A program made the position numbers and the translations under genes. From Thermogutta sp039793925 (GTDB lineage: Bacteria; Planctomycetota; Planctomycetia; Pirellulales; Thermoguttaceae): DNA of 64,000 nt. Within the stretch, counting starts at the first letter, position 1; each line of letters starts with the position of its first letter. Positions 9,425 through 18,631 of the stretch are shown here, one piece after another. The stretch lies in assembly GCF_039793925.1 (NCBI RefSeq), contig NZ_JBAMME010000017.1, forward strand, positions 4,495 through 68,494, read 5' to 3'. Below the pieces are notes generated by a model. It was given only the letters and a program-made list of their open reading frames with translations. It had not been told where the DNA came from and ran no database searches.

Positions 9425-9482
9425 ACTCGCACGCAGCCTGGAAGGGCCGTCGGCCTCGTAAGCTGGCTTCGCTGCACGCTGC

Positions 9483-9821
9483 TCACTGCGCATGCCGCCT
9501 TTGGATAGCGGCCACCTGAGCCTGTCGGGCATGCCACATGGCCTCTTCCGCTTCTGCGATCAAGCCCGCCTTCTGACAAATCAAACTCAACGCTACAAAA
9601 CTGAAGGGGTCCTCAGGCTCCAGCTCGCAGACCTTTCGGGCATGCTCCACGGCCTTCTCGTGTTCTTCGCGCTTGCTGTAAAAAACACTCAGGGCCGCAT
9701 GGGCCAGCGCGTAATTGGGGTCCGTTTCCAGCAGCTCATGGAGCTTCTGAATTGCTCCGTCGAGATCACCTTTCTGCTGGAGCTCAATCGCCTGATCGTA
9801 CATTTCGTCCACACTGACCAT
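9483..9821 (-). CDS. Small TPR-repeat protein
   Basis: A 112-residue soluble protein made almost only of three tetratricopeptide repeats (YDQAIELQQKGDLDGAIQKLHELLETDP; YALAHAALSVFYSKREEHEKAVEHARKVCELEP; SFVALSLICQKAGLIAEAEEAMWHARQ). There are two adjacent ATG codons. GGAGG lies 3 bases from the first (9824) and 6 bases from the second (9821), so the second is the better start. It converges on metG and probably acts as a protein-interaction adaptor. Confidence 0.8.
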   Translation of the reverse strand: MVSVDEMYDQAIELQQKGDLDGAIQKLHELLETDPNYALAHAALSVFYSKREEHEKAVEHARKVCELEPEDPFSFVALSLICQKAGLIAEAEEAMWHARQAQVAAIQRRHAQ

Positions 9822-9934
9822 CATTGTCCTCCACAGTTGTATGTGCGTTGTCCAATCAACCGGAACAATCTTTCAAGCCCCGTGATGATCACCTCCCTCC
9901 CAGCGTCCTCAGCGTCTGCTCACATTGTATACCG

Positions 9935-10342
9935 CTAAGTCGTTCTCGAGTCCCTTTCCTTGTGAACGTCTTGAATCGTGCATATTCCTCTCGAGAGAAC
10001 GCTGCCGTTTTGATCAATCACCGGGAAACTCGCGCGAACGTTTAAGTGTATGAGATTACCATCTTTTCGGCCAGGGCCGCAGACCACAAACGAGCCTTTT
10101 GCTTTGTGTCGATACTGCGTCCATGACCGCACTCGGGAAAAGACTGACCCAGCTTTTTGCCGAAGGGTTGGCCGGAAAGTGGAAGCTTTGCAAAGGCAAT
10201 CCATTGCCGTGTCCGATGAAACGAGACAAATCACCCAGTGCCGAAAAGCGAACCCGACAGGCAGGTCCTTCCAGGTATTCGTCTCTCCCCGATGCTGCCG
10301 CGCCAGTAAAGAGTCACCATCGGGGACTCGGCGGTTCAACAC
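9935..10342 (-). CDS. Possible PAS-domain-like ORF overlapping the anti-sigma gene
   Basis: A 135-codon ORF starting with GTG and overlapping the end of the RsbW-like gene by 7 bases on the same strand. The last third (KDGNLIHLNVRASFPVIDQNGSVLSRGICTIQDVHKE) has the arrangement of the PAC end of a PAS sensor domain. The first two thirds are not recognisable and look atypical for a folded domain, so this may be a degraded or frameshifted PAS protein. A sensor beside an anti-sigma kinase would be sensible, but whether this ORF is translated is uncertain. Confidence 0.4.
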   Translation of the reverse strand: MLNRRVPDGDSLLARQHRGETNTWKDLPVGFAFRHWVICLVSSDTAMDCLCKASTFRPTLRQKAGSVFSRVRSWTQYRHKAKGSFVVCGPGRKDGNLIHLNVRASFPVIDQNGSVLSRGICTIQDVHKERDSRTT

Positions 10343-10824
10343 CCCGGACGTGAGTGGTTTTTCGTGGGACAGCTTTCTCCTGCCGCTCCGCCGGCAATTC
10401 CATGATGGCGACTACGCTCCATCCAGATCACCCGACCTCTGTCCTTGAAACGCACCCGGTCCATGAACCCTCGGATGAGACAAAGCCCGCGGCCACTCGT
10501 GGAATTGAGATTCTCCGGCAACGTGGGGTCGGGCACGGCTTCCGGATCAAAGCCCTCACCTTCGTCCGCCACTTGAAGGTCAATTTTGTGGGGATACAAA
10601 CGGTAACTGACCGTTACCTTTTTGCGAGGATCCCCTCGATTACCGTGTTTAATCGCATTGCTGAGGGATTCCTCCAGGGCAATATGAACGGCGAAGATGT
10701 CATCCTGGTGCCAACCAGCCCGACGCAGTTCGTCAAGAATCCGCCCGATCACGCGTTGCGCATCCTCGCATGTGCTCGCGATCACAATCTGTTCGCTCCG
10801 ATCAGGGGTATCGGCGGAGGCCAT
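10336..10824 (-). CDS. RsbW-type anti-sigma factor serine kinase (GHKL ATPase)
   Basis: A 162-residue HATPase_c_2 protein. The N box is ALEESLSNAIKHGNRGD (about residues 50-66), the G1 box DEGEGFDP (about 89-96) and the G2 box SGRGLCLIRGFMDRV (about 112-126), so the Bergerat ATP-binding fold is complete. In this family the protein binds a sigma factor, or phosphorylates an STAS anti-sigma antagonist, in partner-switching control of stress responses. No STAS protein, PP2C phosphatase or sigma factor lies nearby, so its target is unknown. The C-terminal 25 residues are unlike the family and coincide with the overlap into the PAS-like ORF. Confidence 0.85.
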   Translation of the reverse strand: MASADTPDRSEQIVIASTCEDAQRVIGRILDELRRAGWHQDDIFAVHIALEESLSNAIKHGNRGDPRKKVTVSYRLYPHKIDLQVADEGEGFDPEAVPDPTLPENLNSTSGRGLCLIRGFMDRVRFKDRGRVIWMERSRHHGIAGGAAGESCPTKNHSRPGC

Positions 10825-11129
10825 CGTTCGGGCCGTGTCTCTCTCGCTGCAAAGTCACATTGATCCCTGTGTCTCAAAAATAGCCAAAAACATCGCTAAT
10901 ATAGTGTACGCACCATTTTGCTGCCAGAGCGTGGAAAAACGATCGCCTGCTCTCATCCACCTGCTTTCCCACGATCCTGGCCTTGTTCGAGTCATCGACA
11001 CTTTTGTCAGCTCCCATGTCCCAAACCACCGGGAAGCGTTAAAACGACACGCTTCCAATGGAGAATGTATCAGAATGCGTTCTCCGGATCGCTTTTTTGA
11101 GCGCTCTCACATTCTCGGCAATCCTGCCA
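10825..11129. other. Intergenic region, 305 bases
   Basis: It lies between the start of the anti-sigma gene and the end of the DUF2157 gene, both on the minus strand, so it probably holds the promoter of the anti-sigma gene. No hairpin with a T run, RNA gene or convincing ORF is visible. Confidence 0.4.
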
Positions 11130-12731
11130 TCACTCTCTCCGCGAAAGCCAGTTCCACGCCGCCGCCCACATGAACGAGTACAAAATCACTGTCTGGAGGA
11201 GCAACACGACTAGATGCGCAAGCCGCATCTTTCCAATATTGGCAAGCGGGACCACACGCTCGCCACTTGCTGACTCTCCCTCAGACGAAGCCGATTCAGT
11301 GGCTTGTTCTTCCTGCAACCGTTCCCGAGGGCGTCTTCGGATCCAATAGAGGCCGCCCGCCACCAACCCCAGTCCCGCTACTGCAAACAGGGCGGCCCCC
11401 GCCAGCTCTGAATAACCGAAGAAGTTCGACCACCACACGCTGATTCCCACCAGGAAGGCGGAAAGTCCCACACCAATTTGGAACACTCGGCCACGGTTCA
11501 CTCCTCGAATGACATTTGCGATCGCCAGCACACTGATGCCGATCACAGCCAACAAAAGATACCCTGACTTCCACTTGGACAGCGATTCTTCGGTTGGCGT
11601 ACAAAGATACAGGCAAAGATAAATAAGAAGGCTTAGTATCAAGCACACCACCGGCGGAACGGCACGTTGCAGAAACTCCCGAGGTATCGTCACTGTGTCT
11701 TGGCGGCGCTTTATCTGTTTCCAAGCAGCGGCGATCACCGCCAGCGTCACAACGACGAGCATTAAAACTCGCAAGTAAACAAAAAAGAAACCAAATGGCG
11801 CGGTAGGTGAATCGGATGTATTGGGGTACATCCCTGGAGAATTCAGGAATCCCCAGCCAATCAGCGAGAACAGGCCGCCTCCAACCATGCAACCCCCGGT
11901 CACAACGGCGGGTGCAGGAAAAACCTCCCCGCACAGCCACAACACAGCCCCCACGGCAGCGGAGACCGCGAATGTGTGAATCTCCCTCCCACCTGTCAAT
12001 TCGTACGGTATTGCCAGTAAAAACCACAGGGTGAAAGCCCCAATGCAACAAAGCAGGGCAAGCTGGTTTTTTCGTCTGTCAGCCAGCCAAGCAAGAGACG
12101 TGAAGATAGCCAGCGAGAGAATCGCCACAAAACCGTGGGTGGCAAGCCTCCAAGAGGCTCCGTCGGGAAGCCAACTAACGAGGCTATTGGACTCGATCAA
12201 AGCCGTGAGCAGGACACCCACGAGCAGCAAAGCTTGCAACAACAGGGTGTCTCTCAAGAGGAATGCTATACCCCAAATGCCCACTGCCCACCCACACGCA
12301 CTCCAGACGGTCTCCACAGGCACACCGAGGATGTCGGGAATGAAGAAAACGGCGCCGCCAAAATAGACGCTTGTTCCGAGCAGCAATCCCTCGCGGAGAG
12401 CCTGCTGCAAGAAGTCGGCTCCACGCGGCAAGAGGGCCACGCCGTGCCACGCGAAAAACACTACCCACACGAGCGCCAGACGAACGTCTTCCGATACAAC
12501 ATTCCGGAGGGCATGAATGACCAGCAGACTGGCCAACGCGATGAGCACCCCGCCTATTCCACAGAAGACACTTGTTATCGGCAATCCAAAAGCGGTCCCT
12601 GGCCTTCGCACTTCATAGTAGGCCAGGATCCGCGCCCCTTGCTCTTCTGAGACGAGCTGGTTTTCTTGCCAGAACTTTATTTCCTGAACCAGCCAGCGGT
12701 AAAACCGACCAGGAATCTGCCGCGGAGCCAT
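11130..12731 (-). CDS. DUF2157-domain polytopic membrane protein
   Basis: About 533 residues. A short soluble head (RFYRWLVQEIKFWQENQLVSEEQGARILAYYE) has the pattern of the DUF2157 N-terminus. It is followed by some 12-14 hydrophobic segments (for example FCGIGGVLIALASLLVI, VCLILSLLIYLCLYLC, GAALFAVAGLGLVAGGLYW) and a polar acidic linker near residue 485 before a last membrane helix. An inner-membrane location is clear but the function is unknown. A TTG start at 12767 would add 12 residues. The ATG at 12731 is preferred although neither has a strong ribosome-binding site. Confidence 0.8.
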   Translation of the reverse strand: MAPRQIPGRFYRWLVQEIKFWQENQLVSEEQGARILAYYEVRRPGTAFGLPITSVFCGIGGVLIALASLLVIHALRNVVSEDVRLALVWVVFFAWHGVALLPRGADFLQQALREGLLLGTSVYFGGAVFFIPDILGVPVETVWSACGWAVGIWGIAFLLRDTLLLQALLLVGVLLTALIESNSLVSWLPDGASWRLATHGFVAILSLAIFTSLAWLADRRKNQLALLCCIGAFTLWFLLAIPYELTGGREIHTFAVSAAVGAVLWLCGEVFPAPAVVTGGCMVGGGLFSLIGWGFLNSPGMYPNTSDSPTAPFGFFFVYLRVLMLVVVTLAVIAAAWKQIKRRQDTVTIPREFLQRAVPPVVCLILSLLIYLCLYLCTPTEESLSKWKSGYLLLAVIGISVLAIANVIRGVNRGRVFQIGVGLSAFLVGISVWWSNFFGYSELAGAALFAVAGLGLVAGGLYWIRRRPRERLQEEQATESASSEGESASGERVVPLANIGKMRLAHLVVLLLQTVILYSFMWAAAWNWLSRRE

Positions 12732-12916
12732 GCGCGTTTTCTCACTTGCTAGAACATTTCCCGCCAACTCTTAACGCCGTCGCGGGATTCTTCAAGAGAT
12801 CCTTCCCACACGATAAGCGAAGATCCCACCGATGGGCAACAGCAGCACGCGATACTTCAGACAAGTTGCTGTGCCGTGACCGATATAACAAACCGGCTCA
12901 TAGATCGGCCAGTTTC

Positions 12917-14665
12917 TCAGCGTTCCTCAGGCCGACGCCAGTCCACCACGTGGAGTTCAACCCGCCGCTGACTCTGGAACTCGCTAATCACCGGTCGGAA
13001 CACCAAATCAAAAGGCTGACCGACGGGTAACTCGGCGATCCGCTCCCCTGCTCCAAAAGCCACCGCCCGCATCACAGTCCCGCAGTGCTCCACACGGAAG
13101 ACAAGGTGCTGCTCGCCCTTTCCCACCGCCCGCGGTGATTCGACCACAGTGACATTCTCACAACACAGCACCGGCCGGGGATTGCCTTCGCCGAAAGGCG
13201 CCAGCCGCTCGATCTGCTCCACCACATCAAGGGTGAATACCCCAAGAGGAAACTGGCCGTCGATTTCAATTTCGGGCGGATTGCTGGCGGCATCGAAATG
13301 CTCGGCCACATACTGGCAGAATTCATGGCGGAACGCGGCGATCCGATCTTCCTCGATACTGAGGCCGGCTGCCTGGGAATGCCCCCCGAACTTTTCCAGG
13401 TGATGCGCACATGCTGCCAGCGCCTGATGAAGATGGAACCCGGGAACGCTCCGTCCGGATCCTACCGCGGGCCTGCTACGCGTCTTGTTAAGAGCAATGA
13501 GAATCACTGGCCGATGGAATTTCTCCGCCAGTCTCCCAGCCACAATCCCGATCACTCCCTGATGCCAGTCGGCATCTGCCAGCACAAATGCCGGATCATT
13601 CTCGGGATCGCACGTCTCTTTAATCTGCCGCAGCGCTTTCAGATAGATGCTCTGCTCGATAGACTTTCGCTGGTCATTGAGGCCATTGATATATCGTGCG
13701 AGTTCCTCCGCGCGGGCGGGCTCATCCGTGATGAGCAGCTCTACGGCGAGGGCGGCCTGTCCCAGTCGACCCACCGCGTTGATCCGCGGAGCGAGCTGAA
13801 AGGCGATCCACTCGCTGTCCGTTCGCCCATTGCTTCCCGCAGGTGTGATCTGCTGGAGAAGAGAAAGCCCAAGCGAAACTCGCTGCCGCAAACTCGTCGT
13901 GCAGCCGTAATGAACAAAGATTCGATTTTCGTCATTGAGGGGGACCACGTCGGCCACGGTTCCCACTGCGCCCAGGCCCACGGCTTCCACGAGGAAATCG
14001 CGCAACGGGGCACTCGCCCGCTTTCCGTTTCCTGCTCTGCGAGCCAGTGCCCAGGCCAACTTGAAGGCCACGCCCGCCCCGCTCAGCCAGGGGAATGGAT
14101 ACCCACCCTCCCCCGCACGCGGATGGACAATGGCGGCTGCCTCCGGCCAGTCGGGCCCGGGTTCGTGGTGGTCGGTGATAATCACTTCCATTCCCAACCG
14201 ATTGGCATGGGCCACTTCCTCACGAGCTGTCACCCCGCAGTCCACGGTGACAACCGTCTTCACCCCCCGGCCAGCCAACTGCTCCAGCGCTGCGGTGTTC
14301 AGACCGTATCCTTCCTCCAGACGGCTGGGCACGTAGTACTTCACATCGGCACCGAGAAGCTTCAAACACTTCCAGAGGATCGCCGTGCCCGTAATGCCGT
14401 CGGCATCGTAATCGCCATAGACGGCAATCCGGCGGCCTGCCTGAATATCCTCCCAAAGCAGATCGGCCGCCTTCTCACAGTCGGGCAGCAACTCCGGCGG
14501 CCGCAACCTGTGCAGGGTGGGCGAGAGAAATCGCTCCGCCGCTTCGGGATCGCGGATCCCCCGGCAAAGAAGAAGTTGGGCAATGACGGCGGGAACACCT
14601 GCTTGTCGCGCAAGATCAGCGACCGCCCCCGGGTCGTGCGGCTGAATCCGCCAACGCTTTTTCAT
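12917..14665 (-). CDS. recJ: Single-stranded-DNA-specific exonuclease RecJ
   Basis: A 582-residue DHH-family 5'-3' exonuclease acting on single-stranded DNA in recombination and mismatch or base-excision repair. Family motifs seen in order: AVYGDYDADGITGTAIL (motif I, about residue 80-96), VTVDCGVTAREEV (motif II), IITDHHEPG (motif III, DHH about 160), the GAGVAFKLAWAL motif IV region, and the DHHA1 part (VIGIVAGRLAEKFHRPVILIA ... GSGRSVPGFHLHQAL ... KFGGHSQAAGLSIEE), ending in the OB fold (FGEGNPRPVLCCENV). Length is normal. GAGGAG precedes the ATG. rpmG lies 79 bases upstream on the same strand and the two may share a transcript. Confidence 0.96.
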   Translation of the reverse strand: MKKRWRIQPHDPGAVADLARQAGVPAVIAQLLLCRGIRDPEAAERFLSPTLHRLRPPELLPDCEKAADLLWEDIQAGRRIAVYGDYDADGITGTAILWKCLKLLGADVKYYVPSRLEEGYGLNTAALEQLAGRGVKTVVTVDCGVTAREEVAHANRLGMEVIITDHHEPGPDWPEAAAIVHPRAGEGGYPFPWLSGAGVAFKLAWALARRAGNGKRASAPLRDFLVEAVGLGAVGTVADVVPLNDENRIFVHYGCTTSLRQRVSLGLSLLQQITPAGSNGRTDSEWIAFQLAPRINAVGRLGQAALAVELLITDEPARAEELARYINGLNDQRKSIEQSIYLKALRQIKETCDPENDPAFVLADADWHQGVIGIVAGRLAEKFHRPVILIALNKTRSRPAVGSGRSVPGFHLHQALAACAHHLEKFGGHSQAAGLSIEEDRIAAFRHEFCQYVAEHFDAASNPPEIEIDGQFPLGVFTLDVVEQIERLAPFGEGNPRPVLCCENVTVVESPRAVGKGEQHLVFRVEHCGTVMRAVAFGAGERIAELPVGQPFDLVFRPVISEFQSQRRVELHVVDWRRPEER

Positions 14666-14744
14666 CGCCCCGGCTCCTCATTCCAGCCTGACAAATCCCT
14701 CCCAGAGGGACAATCACAGCGGCGGATCCGAGGCCACCCCATCT

Positions 14745-14915
14745 TCACTTCTTCTTTTCAACGTGCCACGTGTGTCGCCGGCAACGAGGGCAGAATTTTT
14801 TGAGCCGCAGCTTTTCGCCACCAGGCTTGCGACGGAACGAATAGTTATAGTCATTCGTCTCTTCGCACACCAGGAAGATGACTTCCGCTTTTTTCTTTTT
14901 TCCGCCTTTGGCCAT
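14745..14915 (-). CDS. rpmG: 50S ribosomal protein L33
   Basis: A 56-residue basic protein read directly from the minus strand: the start is MAKGGKKKKAEVIFLVCEE and the end KKFCPRCRRHTWHVEKKK. The internal part (TNDYNYSFRRKPGGEKLRLKKFCPRCRRHT) fits L33. The C-terminal CPRC knuckle is intact but the N-terminal pair is reduced to a single Cys (VCEET), so it looks intermediate between the zinc-binding and zinc-free forms. The protein sits in the 50S subunit near the E site. It lies directly upstream of recJ. Confidence 0.92.
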   Translation of the reverse strand: MAKGGKKKKAEVIFLVCEETNDYNYSFRRKPGGEKLRLKKFCPRCRRHTWHVEKKK

Positions 14916-15145
14916 CGTTCAACCTCTTGCTTTCAAAATGTTCGCGACATGCGCTTGGCAAAGCAACGCAATGTAAAGTCCCAGGCGGCCATCACCGCTC
15001 AAAGTCGTGCCCCTCGCGGAGCGGCGGCCTGTCCGCGCTTTATTGATGCCGCCATTCTGCTCGAAAACCATCATTGTACCGACGGATCGGCAACTCCGTA
15101 ATGCCGGGTCCCTGGTGTCGATCGGGCTCCGCGGGAGTTTTACAA

Positions 15146-15202
15146 GGCACGACGAGCGGGCCCCTCCGAGATATCCGGCGGAGGGACCTGCTTGTCAGGT
15201 CC
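15146..15202. repeat. Pair of REP-like hairpin elements
   Basis: Two elements in opposite orientation. 15146-15168 is the GGGCACG-type with loop ACGAG, a slightly damaged right arm (CGGGCC) and the CTCCG flank. 15180-15202 is the GGACCTG/CAGGTCC type with loop CTTGT and a GGAGG flank, and its stem is perfect. Other copies lie at 43740, 46466-46659, 48472-48582 and 49653. Confidence 0.85.
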
Positions 15203-15368
15203 GTTGATCAACGGTGGATGATCCCTTTCCTCTCGCTGCGCTGTTTTGAGCGCCGCCCACCACTGAGGCCTCATCCTGCTCGTCGATGCGATTCATTTAT
15301 GGCCCCTACGGCGGACCAGACGACTATCTCGCTCGTCTCGGCCGTTGGCAAAAAACTTTTTCCTGTTG

Positions 15369-15396
15369 TTGACATGCGCAATGCCGACGGGTACCG
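15369..15396 (+). promoter_or_regulatory. Possible sigma-70-type promoter before the pilus locus
   Basis: A perfect -35 box TTGACA (15369-15374) is followed after 16 bases by TACCGT, a weak -10 box, about 60 bases before the pilB start. This is a suggestion only; planctomycete promoters are poorly defined. Confidence 0.3.
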
Positions 15397-15456
15397 TGGA
15401 AATGGGGAGTTCTGAAAAGATTGTGCAGCCCTATTCCAATTTGGGAGGCTTGTCCC

Positions 15457-17189
15457 ATGGCCGTCAAACGCCGCGCGGATTACACCGAGCTGCTCGTGCA
15501 ACGGGGCATCGTGAGTGCTGACCAGCTCGAGGAGGCCCGTGAACTGGCAGCACAGTCCGGCATGAAGTTACCGGATGCCATCATCCGACTGGGGTACGCT
15601 ACCGGCGAGGAGGTTATGAAAGTCCTCGCCGAACAGCACGGCCTCCAGTACATCGATCTGTCTCGTACTTCGATCCCGCCGCACATCATCGAGCAGGTGC
15701 CGGAATCGGTNNNNNNNNNNCGGTTGCCCGTGAGAATGTGGTGATTCCCGTGGCCGAGGAAGACGGCCAGCTCAAGGTAGCCGTCAGTGACCCCGATGAC
15801 TTTGCTACGTTCGACAAATTGCGCTTCATTCTCAACAAGCGCATTGAGATCTGCCTGGCACCCCGCGAAGCCATTCAGGAGGCGATCAACCGCTATTACG
15901 GCCAGACGTCGGGCGAGAGCCGCGACACGGTGATCACCGAACTGACGGACACGGCTATCGATTTCACGCAGGTGGATATCGACGCAGGAACCGTCCAGGA
16001 GATAGACGAGTCGAGCGCTCCCGTCGTGCGGTTGGTCCACCTCATCATTTCGGAGGCTGTGCAGCTTCGAGCGTCGGATATCCACATCGAGCCATTCGAG
16101 GATCGCGTCCGGATCCGGTACCGGATCGACGGATACCTAGTTGAGCGGGATAATGCCCCCCGCCGGCTCCTAGGTGCCATTCTCTCGCGTATCAAAATTC
16201 TTGCGAAGATGGACATTGCTGAACGACGTCGCCCACAGGACGGCCGGATCAAAATGAACATCGGCGAGAAGCAGCTCGATCTGCGGGTCAGCATTCTCCC
16301 CAGCACGTGGGGGCAAGCCGTTGTCATGCGGATTTTGGACAAAGACAACATCAAGATCGGTTTGCGCCAACTCGGATTTTCCGAGGAAGATTATGTCAAA
16401 TTTAAGCAGCTCATCAAGCGGCCGAACGGAATTATTCTGGTAACGGGCCCCACTGGCTCGGGGAAGACCACCACGCTCTATGCGGCCCTCAACGAGTTGA
16501 ACACTCCCGACCGGAAGATCATCACCGCGGAGGACCCCGTCGAGTACTACCTGCCGGGGATCAACCAAGTAGAGATCAAGCACGAGATTGGTCTGGATTT
16601 CGCGCGGGTGATTCGCGCGATGCTGCGGCAGGCGCCGAATGTGATCCTCGTCGGTGAGATGCGCGACCTTGAAACTGCTCAGATGGGAATCCAGGCTTCT
16701 TTGACTGGACACCTCGTTTTTAGTACGCTGCATACGAACGATGCGCCCAGTTCTATTACACGTCTCATCGATATGGGCGTCCCCGCCTATCTGGTGGCAA
16801 GCAGCGTCGTGGCGATCATGGCGCAGCGACTTGTGCGGGTGGTGTGCGAACAGTGCAAGCAGCCCTACCAGCCCAGTGATGCCGTCCTGGAGATGGCCGG
16901 TGTAACCCCCGAAATGATGGCTGGTGCCACCTTCTACCGCGGTAAAGGATGCAGCCGATGCAACGGCACAGGTTACCGTGGCCGAATGGGAATTTTCGAG
17001 CTGATGATCATGTCGCCGAAGATCCGAGAGCTCACCTTCAAGAATGCCCCCGTGGCGGAAATTCGTCGTGTAGCTATTCAGGAGGGCATGAAGACCCTCT
17101 ATATGGACGGCCTCCAGAAAGTCCTCAAAGGAAAGACCACTCTGGAAGAGTTGCTGTCGGTGGCGCGTCCAGAAGAAGAGCTCCGCTGA
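15457..17189 (+). CDS. GspE/PilB-family assembly ATPase (interrupted by an assembly gap)
   Basis: A hexameric secretion ATPase that powers pilus or pseudopilus assembly at the inner membrane. The MshEN-type N-terminal domain (DYTELLVQRGIVSADQLEEARE) is followed by the T2SSE core: Walker A GPTGSGKTTT, Asp box ITAEDPVEY, Walker B ILVGEMRDLETAQ, His box GHLVFSTLHTNDAPSS, and a four-Cys zinc knuckle (CEQCKQP ... CSRCNGTG). The two halves lie in different frames on either side of the N run. Merging the flanks through their shared CGGT restores one frame (P-E-S-V-A-R-E-N-V-V-I-P-V), so the gene is very probably intact. The ATG at 15457 has GGGAGG upstream and is preferred to the TTG at 15421. Confidence 0.92.
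15711..15720. other. Assembly gap of 10 N
   Basis: Ten N inside the first pilus ATPase gene. The left flank ends ...GAATCGGT and the right flank starts CGGTTGCC. They share CGGT, which suggests that the contigs really overlap. Collapsing the overlap removes 14 bases and repairs the frame. Confidence 0.9.
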
Positions 17190-17348
17190 TCTCCCCCTCA
17201 GTGTTCGCACCATCGCTGCTCTGGAGCGTTACCGCCTTCTTGGGGTGTCGATCGCCAGAATAATTCGTCAGGGGAGGGGTTGTATCGGTCGCGTGGTTTA
17301 GCAGGGCCAGCTAAGGTACCAGTTTTCGTTTAGGAATCGAGGCGGGGT

Positions 17349-18488
17349 ATGTCACAGCTTCAAATTGACAAGCTTCTCAACACCGTGGTCACCCGGAAGG
17401 CCAGCGACCTCCATATTGCCGTGGGGCAGCCGCCGGTTCTTCGGATCGACGGCCGACTTGTCCGGCTGGAAACTAAGGTCCTTGAACCGGAGGACACCGT
17501 CGCTCTGATGAAGAGCATTACCCCGGAACGGTGCCAGCGGGAACTCCAAGAAGTGGGGGGATCCGACTTTGGCTTCGCTTTCGGGGACAAATGCCGGTTC
17601 CGGGTGTCGGTCTTCAAGCAAAAAGGCTATGTGGGGATGGTGCTGCGGCAAATCCCCAACCGCCTGATGTCGTTCGAGGAGTTGGGCACGCCGCCGGTTT
17701 TCAAAGAGTTGATCATGAGACCGCGGGGTCTGATCCTTGTCACCGGGCCGACCGGATCAGGTAAATCGACGACTCTCGCGGCGGCCATCGACTATCTCAA
17801 TAACAACGTAGATCACCACATCATCACGATTGAAGATCCCATCGAGTTCTACCACACCCACAAGCGCTGCACGGTTAACCAGCGAGAGGTGGGTGTGGAT
17901 GTTCCAAGCTTTGCGGAGGCCATCCGCCGAGCGTTGCGGCAAGACCCAGACATCATCCTTGTGGGTGAAATGCGTGACCTAGAGACCATCGAGGCCGCCA
18001 TCACGGCCGCCGAAACAGGCCACATCGTGTTCGGAACCCTGCACACGACTGGCGCGCAGGGCACGGTGAACCGCATCATCGACGTGTTTCCGACCAACCA
18101 GCAGGAGCAAATCCGCACGCAGCTTTCCACATCCATCATTGGTATTTTGTCCCAGCAGTTGCTCCCGCGAATCGGCGGTGGTCGAGTGGCTGCCTATGAA
18201 ATGCTCGTCGTGACCCCCGCTATTGCAAACCTGATCCGCGAGAATAAAACTTACCGAATTAATTCAGCGATCCAAACCGGCCACAAGCTAGGGATGCAGC
18301 TTTTGGACGATCACCTTTTCCGGCTGTGGCGGGATGGGATTTGTGAAAAGAAGGAAGTGCTTCTTCGGGCGAACAGCCCGGACGAACTGGCGGCCCGAAT
18401 TGCGGCAGCCGAACGCGGGATCCTCGAAGACGAGGAGGAAGCCCGGCGTCGCCTGGAACGGGAAATGGCCCAAAACGGGCGAAGATAA
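17349..18488 (+). CDS. pilT: PilT-type twitching motility/retraction ATPase
   Basis: A 379-residue hexameric ATPase of the PilT class. The N-terminal PAS-like part (LLNTVVTRKASDLHIAVGQPPVLRIDGRLV) is typical. The core has Walker A GPTGSGKSTTLAA, Asp box TIEDPIEF, Walker B ILVGEMRDLETIEAA, His box GHIVFGTLHTTGAQGTVNRIID, and the AIRALR-like motif (AIRRALRQDPD). In type IV pili it drives pilin depolymerisation and retraction. GAGGCGGGG precedes the ATG. Its place between the two assembly ATPases argues that this locus includes a retractable pilus rather than only a secretion system. The charged tail (DEEEARRRLEREMAQNGRR) is somewhat longer than usual. Confidence 0.93.
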   Translation: MSQLQIDKLLNTVVTRKASDLHIAVGQPPVLRIDGRLVRLETKVLEPEDTVALMKSITPERCQRELQEVGGSDFGFAFGDKCRFRVSVFKQKGYVGMVLRQIPNRLMSFEELGTPPVFKELIMRPRGLILVTGPTGSGKSTTLAAAIDYLNNNVDHHIITIEDPIEFYHTHKRCTVNQREVGVDVPSFAEAIRRALRQDPDIILVGEMRDLETIEAAITAAETGHIVFGTLHTTGAQGTVNRIIDVFPTNQQEQIRTQLSTSIIGILSQQLLPRIGGGRVAAYEMLVVTPAIANLIRENKTYRINSAIQTGHKLGMQLLDDHLFRLWRDGICEKKEVLLRANSPDELAARIAAAERGILEDEEEARRRLEREMAQNGRR

Positions 18489-18631
18489 GACAATTGTCGG
18501 TGTTTGGACAAATCAGCCCGACTGGCTAAGATAGAGTGTGGACCGGGAAAACAGATTTTTCCGGTCCAGGGGGTGTTTTCGTCGGCGGTTTGGTCAACTG
18601 AAAGCACATCGCAGGATAGTAGGACAAGCGG

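Larger units (their letters stand above)
14916..15456. other. Intergenic region, 541 bases
   Basis: A divergent region between rpmG and the pilus locus. It contains two or three copies of the hairpin repeat (15146-15202, with a possible half copy near 15005) and a possible promoter for the pilus genes at 15369. No gene is recognised; ORFs here have no family features. Confidence 0.6.
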
